In this document: piece by piece, positions 43,980 to 52,498 of the stretch | How positions within the stretch are numbered: position 1 is the stretch's first letter | Layout: the number at the start of each line of letters is the position of its first letter | Source: Mycolicibacterium llatzerense | GTDB lineage: Bacteria; Actinomycetota; Actinomycetes; Mycobacteriales; Mycobacteriaceae | Length of the DNA: 52,621 nucleotides | Assembly: GCF_000878195.1 (NCBI RefSeq) | Contig: NZ_JXST01000043.1 | Span: forward strand, 1 to 52,621 | Reading direction: 5' to 3' | Notes under the pieces: model-generated | Databases searched by the model: none | Seen by the model: only the letters and a program-made list of their open reading frames with translations | Told to the model about the DNA's origin: nothing | Translations under genes and position numbers: made by a program

Positions 43980-46160
43980 TCAGTGATGTTTGACCCAGTA
44001 GTCGGGCGCGTCGTTGGTCTCGTTCGGTAGCGGTGGAAACAGCTGGTTCGGATCCGGAGGTGCGTTGTCTCCGTCAACCCAGTCTGATTTCTCAGGGGGA
44101 GGTTCGTAATTGCGCCACCCCACGAAGTGGGTGATCCACTGCGCCGTTGTGGTGAGCAGGGCGGCCCACAAGCCGGTGTCCTGCAGAAGATTTGATGTAG
44201 CGCGGCGGGTGACCGTGGCACGGCTGGGATAGCCCAGAGATGCCAGTCCGATGGGAAGTCCATTGTCCGCGGCAGCGAGGTCGACATCGACCGACCCACC
44301 GAAATGGTACGGCGCCGGCAGGTTCAGGTTGACCCCAAAAACTGTTGACGCGTCATATCCGGTCTCAGTGTTCTCGACGTCGACGAACAGTATCCATGCC
44401 GCGTCGGCGTACCGGCAGGCAAACGTGGCTGAGTGATAGACCAACGCTCCGTCGTCGCTGAATCCGGATAGCTGTGTGCGAGGTCCGGGCATGGTGAAAA
44501 GCATCTCGCCCCGAAGTACTCCGTATCGGTGCTGTTCGTCGTCTTCTGTCGAGTCGTAGCAGAGCTCTTGCAGAGCCCAGACCGTGTCACGTTCGGTGAG
44601 CCTGCGAACAAGTGGCACAACAGGATCGGCGGCGGTGACATCGCGCTGCCCCAGGATTTCCGGGGTTTCGCGCTCGTCAGTGACGGCCAGCACGGTGACG
44701 TGGGCCCCCGAGACGGCGTTGGTGGGGGCTACCGAAGCCATTCCCGCTATCAGGGGGTCTCGGAGTTCTACGGGGTGCAGCGGCGGGTGGGCCTCGGTGT
44801 TGTAACTGGGGCTGTCTTGTTGCAGGCCGCCGCAGGATAGTTGGCGGGCCCAGACTGTTTGTGGCTCAGTGAGGTACGGAAAGACGCCGACGGTGACCAG
44901 GTCCCGGTCGGCGCGGGTTCGTGCCGAGATTTGCGCAGGACCTGATCCGGAGTCAGCCCATATCTCGATGAACGTGCCGGCGCGGGTTTTCACCGATACG
45001 GCCCGTCCGCACCTGTACAGCGGGACCGCCAGGTCCGGGTTGGGCGGCGGCGCGTCGTCGATCACGCGTGCCGTCGTGGAGGTTTGAAAGCTGCACACCG
45101 ATTCGGTGACTTGAACGGTGCCGCCGGACGGCAACGCTGGCACCGGGATGTCCCAACTGGTCCGTCCCGGAGGTGTCATGTAGGCCAACGACTCAACAGA
45201 GATGGTGGGGACGGTGATAGTGACGGTCAGGGCTGCGCCGCCACGCAGCGATTCCACGTGCAGCAGCGTTGAACCTGCGCAGGACGGTGCGATAGAGACC
45301 GGCGGCGGGGCCGCTGCGGGAGCGATGTCAGCTTCGGCGGGTTTGGATGGCTCCAGGTCGTGCTGTCGGCACTCGGGTAGGAATTGGGTGACGGCGACGT
45401 GGTCGCCCTCAGCGGGGAAGGGCTTGTCCAGGAGGAACCATTCTTCGTCGACTTCGAACGTCGCCGTCCAGGCGGCGCCATCGGAACTGCGGGTGACGGT
45501 GACTTGGGCTCCGTCGATGACGTCGCCGACCAGCAGTTGGCTCTCGCAGCCCAGTGGCATCGGATCGCGCAAGGTGGGTGGGGGCAGCGGACCTTCTGGG
45601 AGTGGTCGGGTCCGTGCGCTGGTGATCGCCAGGGCTCCCGCCAGGGCAGGGAATCCAGCGGGGGCTGCCTGGGTCGCTTCGATGAGGGTGCCGGCTGCGG
45701 GAAGTGAGGCGGTCAGCGCTATGCGGGCGTCGCCCAGGGCGTCCGCGCGGGCTGTTCCGATAGTTGTTCCGCCGTTGGTGACGGTCACTGCGGCGCCAGG
45801 AGCCGCGCCGGAAAGCCATGCTGCGCGGCCGCATTCGAATAGTCGGCTCCGGAACGACATCGGCGGTAATTGGTTGTGGTTGGTGGGTGATGCGCTGACC
45901 GTGACGGCGAGTTCGTCGGGTGTGGGCGCGCTGGTGTCGGCGTTGAGTTGCTGGGTGGCGACGAGGCGCTGGCCGGCAGCCAGTGGTGCTCCGGCGGGCA
46001 GCGGGACGAGGTCGGATCCGCCGCCGCTCACCGCGTTGGCCACGGGTTGCCCGCCGGTGGTGGCGATGGTGATCGTGGCACCGGGTAGGCATCCTTCGAC
46101 GAGGACCGTGGAGGCCCATTCGGTGATTGGTCCGACGACGGACGGAATTCCTAGTGCCAT
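43980..46160 (-). CDS. Large protein with about six cysteine-containing beta repeats, unknown function
   Basis: 726 residues from ATG 46160 (GGGGG about 7 bases upstream; ATG 46175 is also in frame). No signal peptide. About six units of 90-110 residues repeat a pattern: a strand with Cys-Gly, such as LFECGRAAWLSGAAPGAAV or YRCGRAVSVKTRAG, then a segment ending in G-x-x-V-x-A-x-Q, such as AAGQRLVATQ, AEGDHVAVTQ or TERDTVWALQ. This suggests a chain of Ig-like beta domains. The last 200 residues differ and are aromatic-rich. It is the last gene of the minus-strand cluster, 181 bases from its neighbour. I do not recognise the family. Confidence 0.65.
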   Translation of the reverse strand: MALGIPSVVGPITEWASTVLVEGCLPGATITIATTGGQPVANAVSGGGSDLVPLPAGAPLAAGQRLVATQQLNADTSAPTPDELAVTVSASPTNHNQLPPMSFRSRLFECGRAAWLSGAAPGAAVTVTNGGTTIGTARADALGDARIALTASLPAAGTLIEATQAAPAGFPALAGALAITSARTRPLPEGPLPPPTLRDPMPLGCESQLLVGDVIDGAQVTVTRSSDGAAWTATFEVDEEWFLLDKPFPAEGDHVAVTQFLPECRQHDLEPSKPAEADIAPAAAPPPVSIAPSCAGSTLLHVESLRGGAALTVTITVPTISVESLAYMTPPGRTSWDIPVPALPSGGTVQVTESVCSFQTSTTARVIDDAPPPNPDLAVPLYRCGRAVSVKTRAGTFIEIWADSGSGPAQISARTRADRDLVTVGVFPYLTEPQTVWARQLSCGGLQQDSPSYNTEAHPPLHPVELRDPLIAGMASVAPTNAVSGAHVTVLAVTDERETPEILGQRDVTAADPVVPLVRRLTERDTVWALQELCYDSTEDDEQHRYGVLRGEMLFTMPGPRTQLSGFSDDGALVYHSATFACRYADAAWILFVDVENTETGYDASTVFGVNLNLPAPYHFGGSVDVDLAAADNGLPIGLASLGYPSRATVTRRATSNLLQDTGLWAALLTTTAQWITHFVGWRNYEPPPEKSDWVDGDNAPPDPNQLFPPLPNETNDAPDYWVKHH

Positions 46161-46215
46161 GACAAACCCCCGCATTTGCCTATGCTGACGTCAATAACCT
46201 ACTCGGTCCCGCGGG

Positions 46216-46259
46216 ACTCTTGTAGGTCCCTTGGAAAACTCTTGTAGGTCCCTTGGAAA
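46216..46259. repeat. Perfect 22-bp tandem duplication
   Basis: Two adjacent identical copies, 46216-46237 and 46238-46259, each ACTCTTGTAGGTCCCTTGG followed by AAA. They lie 56 bases upstream of the repeat protein start, in the 181-base gap. They could be paired binding sites for a regulator or a simple duplication. Confidence 0.8.
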
Positions 46260-46341
46260 GTTGTCGACGTTGCCGACGGCACGAACAAGGTCCCCTTGGC
46301 GCGGTCGAAATCGGTTCCCAAATGGCCCAAATGGTCAGTAC

Positions 46342-47103
46342 TCACCGTTTCCCGGCCTCGAGGCGTGTGGATGCGATCAGCGTGTGGGTGATGGGGTGTC
46401 GTGCGTCGTCGGTGGAGATACGCAGTGCGCAGTGGCGGTCGATGAGTTGGTGCGCAGCCCATCGGTGGTCGATGAGCGGGCTGAGAAGCTGAGCTCGTGC
46501 CAGCAGGTCGGTTGATTCGTCCCAGGTAAGGAGGTAGTCGCCCAGCAGGTGGTACGAGGTGCCCGACCTTAGGAGGTAGCCGCCAGCGATACCGAGTGTG
46601 GTGGCGACCTCTATGGCGGTGTCGTCGGCGCTGGCGCTGTGCGGTACCGAAAAGTCCAGCATCGGAAGGTGCCCGGAGCCGTTGGGGGTTGTGATCCGTG
46701 AACTTAGCGACACCATTTCCCGGGCCGCCAGACCGAGGTAGGCGCCTTGCCGCAGTGCGGCGGTGAACTCCTCGACGGGCACTGCCGTGGGTGGGGCGGC
46801 GTTGTGCTGGGTGGCGCGCAACAGGAGTGCGCGTCGGGTTGGTTCGTCGGCGGATGCCGCGGTGGTGAGCAAGCTGTCCCAGAATCCGTACCCTCGGTCG
46901 CGGTACTCGACGCGTGCGCCACGGATCAATTCGTCAGCAGCCGGGGTGAGGTCACCGGTGTGCAGCGACGGTGGTCGCTGCAAGGCGATCAATTCCACGC
47001 CAAGTGCCCCAACGCTTTCCAACAGGTCCGGCAGGACAGTGACAAGGTCGATGGGCACGTCTGCGTGATGCCAAGTGCTCGGCTGGTGTGCGGGTGAATT
47101 CAC
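46342..47103 (-). CDS. Unrecognised protein of the DprA/SIR2 cluster (possible primase-like fold)
   Basis: 253 residues if translation begins at GTG 47103; the frame runs on to 47280 with non-conserved codons. The C-terminal half contains MLDFSVPHS, then LRSGTSYHLLGDYLL and CALRISTDDAR. The order of an acidic strand, an S-x-x-H-like motif and a basic strand recalls archaeo-eukaryotic primases, but the canonical DxD is not there. This is a weak structural guess and the protein is otherwise unknown. It lies between the phosphoribosyltransferase and the repeat protein, same strand. Confidence 0.55.
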   Translation of the reverse strand: MNSPAHQPSTWHHADVPIDLVTVLPDLLESVGALGVELIALQRPPSLHTGDLTPAADELIRGARVEYRDRGYGFWDSLLTTAASADEPTRRALLLRATQHNAAPPTAVPVEEFTAALRQGAYLGLAAREMVSLSSRITTPNGSGHLPMLDFSVPHSASADDTAIEVATTLGIAGGYLLRSGTSYHLLGDYLLTWDESTDLLARAQLLSPLIDHRWAAHQLIDRHCALRISTDDARHPITHTLIASTRLEAGKR

Positions 47104-47222
47104 GACTTGGGAGCCTCTTCTCGGAGTTCGTTGACGCCGGCGTCCGCTGACTGCACGAGCATGGCGCGCTTCACTACCGGGATTGTGCGATCCGGCGTCG
47201 GACTCGACGATTCTCGGTGGTG

Positions 47223-47915
47223 TCAGCTGACGATAGGCCCGGTCGACCAGGCGAATCCGGTCGCGGTCTGCTGGTCCCACAGTGCCTGGGCATCGGGGTG
47301 GAATTCAGTCCTCACGCGCCGGGCGATCACGGCGGCACCGGTGACGGTGTGTCCGCCCTTCCTCAGGGCTGTCGCCGCGCTGTTGATGTGTGCTCCGGTG
47401 GTGTAGACGTCATCGACCAGCAGCACGCGTTGGGGCGACTGGTGCGAGGCCAATTCGTATCCGTCTGCCGCAGGCTTGTTGAAGTCGAGTTCGCCGGGAC
47501 CACGGACGAGCATCGTGCGCACTGGTGCGGGCAAATCGATTGTGGCTAAGGCCTTTTCCAGTGGGTGTGGAGGTTCACGGTGGGTCGACGGGACCACGAC
47601 GAGGCAGTCGAGCCCGCCACTTCGCGATGTGAGTCGTTGAGCGTGGTCGTGGAAGAACTGCCAGAGCAGCGCTCGAATGTTGTGCTCGTACTCCGGAATA
47701 TAGGGATCGCTGTCATCAAGACGTCCCTTGTAGGAGGTGAGCCAGTCGCGCAGGGGCGAGGGTTTGCGGTACAGCGTGATGACGTCGAGTGTCAGCGCGG
47801 TTGCCGCGAGCACTTCTTCAACGAGCGTGCAGTTGCTGCACACCGCGTGGTCTGGTTGGTCGTTCCATGTCCGGCACCTCGGACAGATTCCAGGGCCCGG
47901 GTGTGGTGGCGGCAC
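47223..47915 (-). CDS. ComF-like phosphoribosyltransferase
   Basis: 230 residues. A zinc ribbon CPRC...CSNC is at residues 11-29 and the PRPP-binding motif RVLLVDDVYTTGAH sits near residue 165, as in ComF. GTG 47915 is the first standard start, but protein-like codons (HAQSLVAELV) continue in frame up to the dprA stop, so a non-standard start near 47975 is possible. Gene pairs of DprA and a phosphoribosyltransferase are known as an anti-phage module in enterobacterial prophages. Here no competence genes accompany it. Confidence 0.75.
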   Translation of the reverse strand: MPPPHPGPGICPRCRTWNDQPDHAVCSNCTLVEEVLAATALTLDVITLYRKPSPLRDWLTSYKGRLDDSDPYIPEYEHNIRALLWQFFHDHAQRLTSRSGGLDCLVVVPSTHREPPHPLEKALATIDLPAPVRTMLVRGPGELDFNKPAADGYELASHQSPQRVLLVDDVYTTGAHINSAATALRKGGHTVTGAAVIARRVRTEFHPDAQALWDQQTATGFAWSTGPIVS

Positions 47916-47977
47916 GAGCTCGGCAACCAGGGATTGAGCGTGTCGCTGCAGGTCCCCGGGTGATGGCCACGTCGCGG

Positions 47978-48853
47978 TCAGGTCGGGACTCCCATCTGGG
48001 CGAGCACTTCGGCGGCTGAACTGACAAACATCGCGCGCCCTGTGTCGGCGAGCTCTTGTGCCCAGGTCTGGGATGCCAGGATCGGCTCCCAGAGAAGCGC
48101 TGGACGGCCGTACCCCACGGCCTGTTCAATCTCGTGCCGGCTGCCGCTGCGGTAGCGCCCATCGATGACGACGCTGACGTCCGAGAGCCCCGCGATCACG
48201 TGGTTGCGCCGCAGGAAGGTCGTTCCCGTGCGCGGTGCGTCGGGAGCGAATTGCGAGATGAGGACGCCGTCACGCCGTATCTCGTCGCTCAAGGGTCCGT
48301 TGTCGGCGGGAAAGATGCGACGGATGCCAGTTCCGAGAACAGCAAGGGTGACGCCGCCGGCGGCGAGAGCACCTATGTGTGCCTGGGTGTCGACGCCGGC
48401 GGCGAGTCCGGACACTACTGCCACGTCGTGCTGGGCCAGTGTGTAGCCGAGTTCGTGCGCGTCGGCCAGAGCTTGATCATCAGCGTCGCGGCTGCCGATG
48501 ATCGCTATCGCGGGCATATCCAGGATGGCATTGGTGGTGAACAGGACCGGTGGCGCGTCCCAGCATCGAGCCAATCGGATGGGGTACTCCGGGGTGCCGG
48601 CGAGGACGGGACGTGCGGTGTTCGACTCGATTATCTCCGACAGTGCCTTGAACCACCACTCGCGTCGGCCCAGGTCGATGTGCTCGCAGAGGTAGCTGAC
48701 GAGGTCGTTGGACGGTGCGTGATGGTTGAGGCTAAGCAGCGCCTCGCGTTCTGCGCTGTTCCGCAGAATCTGAGTCAGATCGCTCGGGCTGGCGGGCAGT
48801 AATTCCTGGACAGACATGACCGTAGCCACTGCCATGAGGGCGTCGGTATCCAT
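47978..48853 (-). CDS. DprA-like (SLOG-fold) DNA-processing protein
   Basis: 291 residues. The DprA Rossmann core is clear: IAIIGSRDADDQALADAHEL, VVSGLAAGVDTQAHIGAL, VLGTGIRRIFPADN, and FLRRNHVIAGLSDVSVVID, each a standard DprA block. The N-terminal SAM-like region (1-90) is shortened and there is no C-terminal winged helix. Classical DprA loads RecA on incoming DNA; a copy in an accessory cluster with a phosphoribosyltransferase and a SIR2 effector more likely serves defence. A second, housekeeping dprA is expected elsewhere in the genome. Confidence 0.85.
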   Translation of the reverse strand: MDTDALMAVATVMSVQELLPASPSDLTQILRNSAEREALLSLNHHAPSNDLVSYLCEHIDLGRREWWFKALSEIIESNTARPVLAGTPEYPIRLARCWDAPPVLFTTNAILDMPAIAIIGSRDADDQALADAHELGYTLAQHDVAVVSGLAAGVDTQAHIGALAAGGVTLAVLGTGIRRIFPADNGPLSDEIRRDGVLISQFAPDAPRTGTTFLRRNHVIAGLSDVSVVIDGRYRSGSRHEIEQAVGYGRPALLWEPILASQTWAQELADTGRAMFVSSAAEVLAQMGVPT

Positions 48854-48919
48854 GGCTTCGACTGTAGGTCAGGGGTCCGACATCTCCCTGGATTCACCGC
48901 AGAATTGCCTGCACAACGT

Positions 48920-50335
48920 CTATTTCGGAGGTGTATACATCGCTTGTTTCAACAGTGCGTGCGCGGCTCGGGCTACGACGGCATGTTGGTCGCAGTTGAG
49001 GTTCTGCCAGGTTTGCTGGTTGACCGGCTGGCCGCCGAGTGTTGGAGGTGTAGCGGTGTGCGCAGCCCAGTAGTCCAGTGCAGTGCCGCCGGAGGCAGCG
49101 ATCGGGATGATCCCTACGCCGCGGGCTTCGGCCGCGGCGATTTCCTCCGCGGTTCGTGTGCCTCCCCGGATCACGACCATCGCGCGGCATTCGTCGAGGA
49201 GCTGCCCCACGAGTTGTGCACGGGGAAGGTCGGTGTACACGGCGGTACCCAGGCGCATATCCATCGGCGGTGGCGGCTCGTCTTTGGCCCTGAAGTGGAA
49301 CGTCAGGGCGTCGGGGTCGTATGTGCCCTCGGCGCGGCGGGCTTGTGCGACGCCACTGGTGACATCCCATCCGGCGTGACCACCCAATGAGGTCAGCTCC
49401 CATCCCGTTTCACCGATGAGCTCGTTGGCCATCGCACTGGACCAGGGCACGACGATGTTGCGGTCAGGCTCACCGCCGTCGACGCCCGGTCCTTGACTGC
49501 CCGAGATGAAGATTCGGGGCGGGCGAGTCCGGCGGACAAGGTCATTGAGCAGCGGGACGATCTCGCGGTATTCATCGATTTCGAGCACCTGAACCCCACT
49601 GGATTCCAGGTCTTTGACGCGCAGCTCGTGGAGTCGTCGCTGCGTGGAGTCCTCGGCTGCCGGTCGCCGCAGGACCGTCATATGCCGGTCGTGCACGTTG
49701 GTTCCGAGTGTTCGCGCCAGGCGCAGCAGAATCTCGATGTTGGGGTCGGTGAAGCTGAAACCAAGGAACAAGAAGGTGCGGCTGAGATAGGTGGCACGAA
49801 GCAACGACCAGGTGCGTGGGCGGTTGATCTCGTAAGCCTCGTAGTCGCCGCGGGTGATCACCGGCGCTTTGGCCCAGCGCCGCTGGGCGGTTTCCACGCT
49901 GCCGTGCATCTTGATGATCGTGGCCTTGGCGCTGCCGATCGACCGGATGTCTTCTTCTTGAATGGCGACCGCCGCATTGGGCACGGCCTGTTCGATCAGC
50001 TCGTCGTAGTTCGTGGTCCAGATTTCTTTGACCCGCAACTTCGGGATCAAGTGATGGCTCTCAGCTGGGGTGGGGTTGGCGGTGACGATCCGGTCCAGGA
50101 TGTGGTGTTCGAGGCGGTCGCGGCCGCCGTCACGGACGTCGGAGGTGATGTACTCGGCGACCAGCGGTAGGTCGGTGAGCTCGTCGGGTACATCGCATTT
50201 GCTGCGGAGTGGGTTCAGCAGATCTGACCAGCCAGGCAGCCCGGCGTCGAGCGACAAACCCGCGCCGACGAACAATGCCGCATTGCCCTCCAACACTGCC
50301 GCACCGAAGGTGTCGATCAGCTCGAGCCTATTCAC
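48920..50335 (-). CDS. SIR2-SLOG fusion protein, ThsA-like NADase effector
   Basis: 471 residues from GTG 50335 (GTG 50338 also possible). The SIR2 domain covers about 1-265: NAD loop LFVGAGLSLDAGLPGW, WTTNYDELIE with the catalytic Asn 109, and IKMHGS with the catalytic His 144, then LFLGFSFTDPNIEILL. The C-terminal SLOG domain covers about 275-471: IFISGSQGPG, TSGVAQARRAEG, and ARGVGIIPIAASGGTALDYW. Length, order and catalytic residues match ThsA of Thoeris, which destroys NAD when cyclic ADP-ribose isomers bind the SLOG domain. No TIR protein ThsB lies in the window. It is the first gene of the minus-strand cluster. Confidence 0.85.
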   Translation of the reverse strand: MNRLELIDTFGAAVLEGNAALFVGAGLSLDAGLPGWSDLLNPLRSKCDVPDELTDLPLVAEYITSDVRDGGRDRLEHHILDRIVTANPTPAESHHLIPKLRVKEIWTTNYDELIEQAVPNAAVAIQEEDIRSIGSAKATIIKMHGSVETAQRRWAKAPVITRGDYEAYEINRPRTWSLLRATYLSRTFLFLGFSFTDPNIEILLRLARTLGTNVHDRHMTVLRRPAAEDSTQRRLHELRVKDLESSGVQVLEIDEYREIVPLLNDLVRRTRPPRIFISGSQGPGVDGGEPDRNIVVPWSSAMANELIGETGWELTSLGGHAGWDVTSGVAQARRAEGTYDPDALTFHFRAKDEPPPPMDMRLGTAVYTDLPRAQLVGQLLDECRAMVVIRGGTRTAEEIAAAEARGVGIIPIAASGGTALDYWAAHTATPPTLGGQPVNQQTWQNLNCDQHAVVARAAHALLKQAMYTPPK

Positions 50336-50505
50336 CACGAACCCCCATCTAGCTGTCTGAACCCGATCGCAAACGGTAGCAATGCCGGTCTCCACCTGGC
50401 AGCACAACGCCATTGCGGCTGCAACGCGGTGGGATCGCCAACCGCCGGCGTCATCGGCACTCAGTGTTGCCGCCTTTCGGGACACTGTGATCGCGCGTCG
50501 GTCCA

Positions 50506-50979
50506 TCACCCCGACATCAGCGATAACTCCCATCGCACCCAGTCGATCGCCGCAACGACTTGTGGGTCGTCGGGATCGAGTCCTTCGGCTATCAGCGCGG
50601 CACGTTCATCTGCATCCACATCTTGTTTAGACGCACACGGTGGCCGGTCGGTTCCATCGCTGGCATTTCAACATCGACGGGCTCAGTCGAGATCGCTGGC
50701 GCCCAGAGGTGGATCGTCATACGGGTACGGGCGGATGAGGTCGTTCTTCGCCGAATCCGACAGCAGCAGGACCCTCGCCGTGTCCAGCGCGTTGGCCAGA
50801 TCGGCGAGCAGTCGCGAATTCTCATCGGCGATGACCATCCTGATGGAGGCAACCCAGCGGTACACATCTGCGATGGCGACCCCATCACCGGTGGACGCGG
50901 CGACGCGTTTGTCCGGATCGACGAGGCCGAGCATCAACGGCGCGAGCACAGTGTGCAGGGCAGAGCAACGCACCGACAT
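50506..50979 (-). other. Possible degraded or split small gene(s)
   Basis: Between the SIR2 and M56 genes the minus strand has two protein-like stretches in one frame. The first runs from ATG 50979 to a stop at 50683 (VYRWVASIRMVIADENSRLL, ending PPLGASDLD). The second ends at 50506 and reads DADERAALIAEGLDPDDPQV then AAIDWVRWELSLMSG. Stops at 50683 and 50668 separate them, and the second lacks a standard start except GTG 50619; a frame-2 ATG (50665 or 50656) may start it through a frameshift. No family is recognised. Confidence 0.35.
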
Positions 50980-51031
50980 CACGGCCGTCCGATTGCTGAC
51001 CGCCGACGCCGCACGTCTCACGGCACATTGT

Positions 51032-51973
51032 CTAGGCAGCGCAGGGAAGCATCCCTGCGCACGCCAATACACCGACACTGAGCGGCGCCGCTGTCAGCGC
51101 ACAGGCCGTGGTGACCAACGCCAGGTAGGTAGGCAAGCATCGGAGTGCGTCGTGATCGTCGGTGAGGCGTTGCGCACGTGTGAGGACAGCGATGCTCGCC
51201 GCACCCAGCGCGTGAGAGGGATGAGCGCGGCTCAGGACCAGCAGACCACTCAGCAGCGTCCGGCGTCCATGTCGACGCGCGGCAACGTCATCGGCGCACA
51301 TTTCGAGCAGTGCGGTGATGCGCGCCGCACCTTCGGTGAACAGGGCGAAGTACGGCAGGATCGTGGCCAGACTGCGCAGCGAAGCGACGATGTACGCGTG
51401 GCGGCCATCCAGGTGCGCGCGTTCATGAGCCAGTACTGCAGCCAGTTGCCTGCTGTCGAGGGCAGTCAATACCGCCGTGGTGATGACGATGGCCGGCGGG
51501 CGTCCGGCGACGCAGTACGCGGCAGCTTCCTTGGTGTCGACGACGACAATGTTGTCTGTGGTGGATCGGCCCACCAGCCGGACCGCCTCGGCATGGGCGA
51601 ACGTGCGATCCCGCGCCCGGAGCAACGACCGCGCGATCCGCACACTCGTCCATACCAGGATGCCCAACGCAGCGGCCACCGCTACGGAGGTGATTGCTTG
51701 GGGGATCTGGCCGCCGTGGCCCAGCAGAATGGCGGTCAGGCGCTCCAGGCACGATGTGAGCAGTTCATCCGGCCTGCCCCAGTGGCCTGCTGCTTCGACG
51801 ATCATCACACAAACTGCGGCGGTGAAAGACCCCAGAACGCTCGCAATCGCGGTGAGCCATGCGGTGATGGCCAGACGGGGTGCGACACCGTTGGCGGTGA
51901 GCTGCAGAAGCAGCGCAGGCCCCGCGACCAGAACGACGACGGCATAGAGCAACAGTCCTGCCGCAGCATTCAT
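51032..51973 (-). CDS. M56-family (BlaR1-like) membrane metallopeptidase
   Basis: 313 residues with about five membrane helices and a cytoplasmic zinc protease motif VLAHERAHLDGRH near residue 182, with a downstream acidic segment CADDVAA. There is no C-terminal sensor domain, unlike BlaR1/MecR1, as in the mycobacterial Rv1845c type. It probably degrades or inactivates the repressor next to it. ATG 51973 overlaps the repressor stop as ATGA. Confidence 0.85.
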   Translation of the reverse strand: MNAAAGLLLYAVVVLVAGPALLLQLTANGVAPRLAITAWLTAIASVLGSFTAAVCVMIVEAAGHWGRPDELLTSCLERLTAILLGHGGQIPQAITSVAVAAALGILVWTSVRIARSLLRARDRTFAHAEAVRLVGRSTTDNIVVVDTKEAAAYCVAGRPPAIVITTAVLTALDSRQLAAVLAHERAHLDGRHAYIVASLRSLATILPYFALFTEGAARITALLEMCADDVAARRHGRRTLLSGLLVLSRAHPSHALGAASIAVLTRAQRLTDDHDALRCLPTYLALVTTACALTAAPLSVGVLACAGMLPCAA

Positions 51974-52368
51974 CGCGGACCCGATTTTCGGGCATTGCGG
52001 CGTGCCAGCCGGCGCAGCGCAGCCCGCAGATCAGCCGACTCATCCGAATCGATCTGCTCGACGAAGTGACTCAAAATCATGTCGGGCCGTCCACCGCCGG
52101 TCAGCGCTTCTCGCATCAAATGGGCGCTGTGCTCTTCTCGGGTCAGGGCAGGCCGGTACTGGTAGGCCTTTCCGTTGCGAGAGCGCGTCAACCAGCCTTT
52201 TCCGTGCAAGTTGTCCATCGTGGACATCACCGTGGTGTACGCGATATTGCGCTCGGTGCAGAGCTCTTCAAAGATCTCCCGGACGGAGGTCCCATCGGCG
52301 GACTCTCGATTCCAGAGACGATCCATCACTGTCGCTTCCAGTTCACCGAAGCCCCGCACGCGCGCCAT
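51970..52368 (-). CDS. BlaI/MecI/CopY-family repressor
   Basis: 132 residues. Winged-helix DNA-binding domain starting FGELEATVMDRLWN, with YTTVMSTMDNLHGKGWLTR as recognition helix and wing, then a dimerisation tail. ATG 52368 is chosen as the family N-terminus; the frame extends to 52422. A CCTAGATAGCCTAG repeat lies about 22-35 bases upstream (52390-52403) and may be its operator. Regulates the operon with the M56 peptidase; other targets unknown. Confidence 0.85.
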   Translation of the reverse strand: MARVRGFGELEATVMDRLWNRESADGTSVREIFEELCTERNIAYTTVMSTMDNLHGKGWLTRSRNGKAYQYRPALTREEHSAHLMREALTGGGRPDMILSHFVEQIDSDESADLRAALRRLARRNARKSGPR

Positions 52369-52498
52369 GCCCGCCCTCCCGGTTGTATACCTAGATAGCC
52401 TAGTCGGCGACAGGCCAGCCACGCCTTCGGATCAAACACGTTGACGCCGTTCATATGGACTTCGACGCGCGGGCGCTGACCTATTGAGTTGCCTCCTA

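Noticed and set aside
47223..48853. Natural competence locus (dprA, comF)
   Set aside because: No comEA, comEC or pilus genes nearby, the region is accessory, and the DprA copy is shortened; defence is the better reading.
48920..50335. Complete Thoeris system
   Set aside because: A TIR protein ThsB is needed and none was found in the window.
50429..52069. 546-codon plus-strand ORF
   Set aside because: Antisense to the M56 peptidase and neighbouring genes, whose zinc motif and synteny are convincing.
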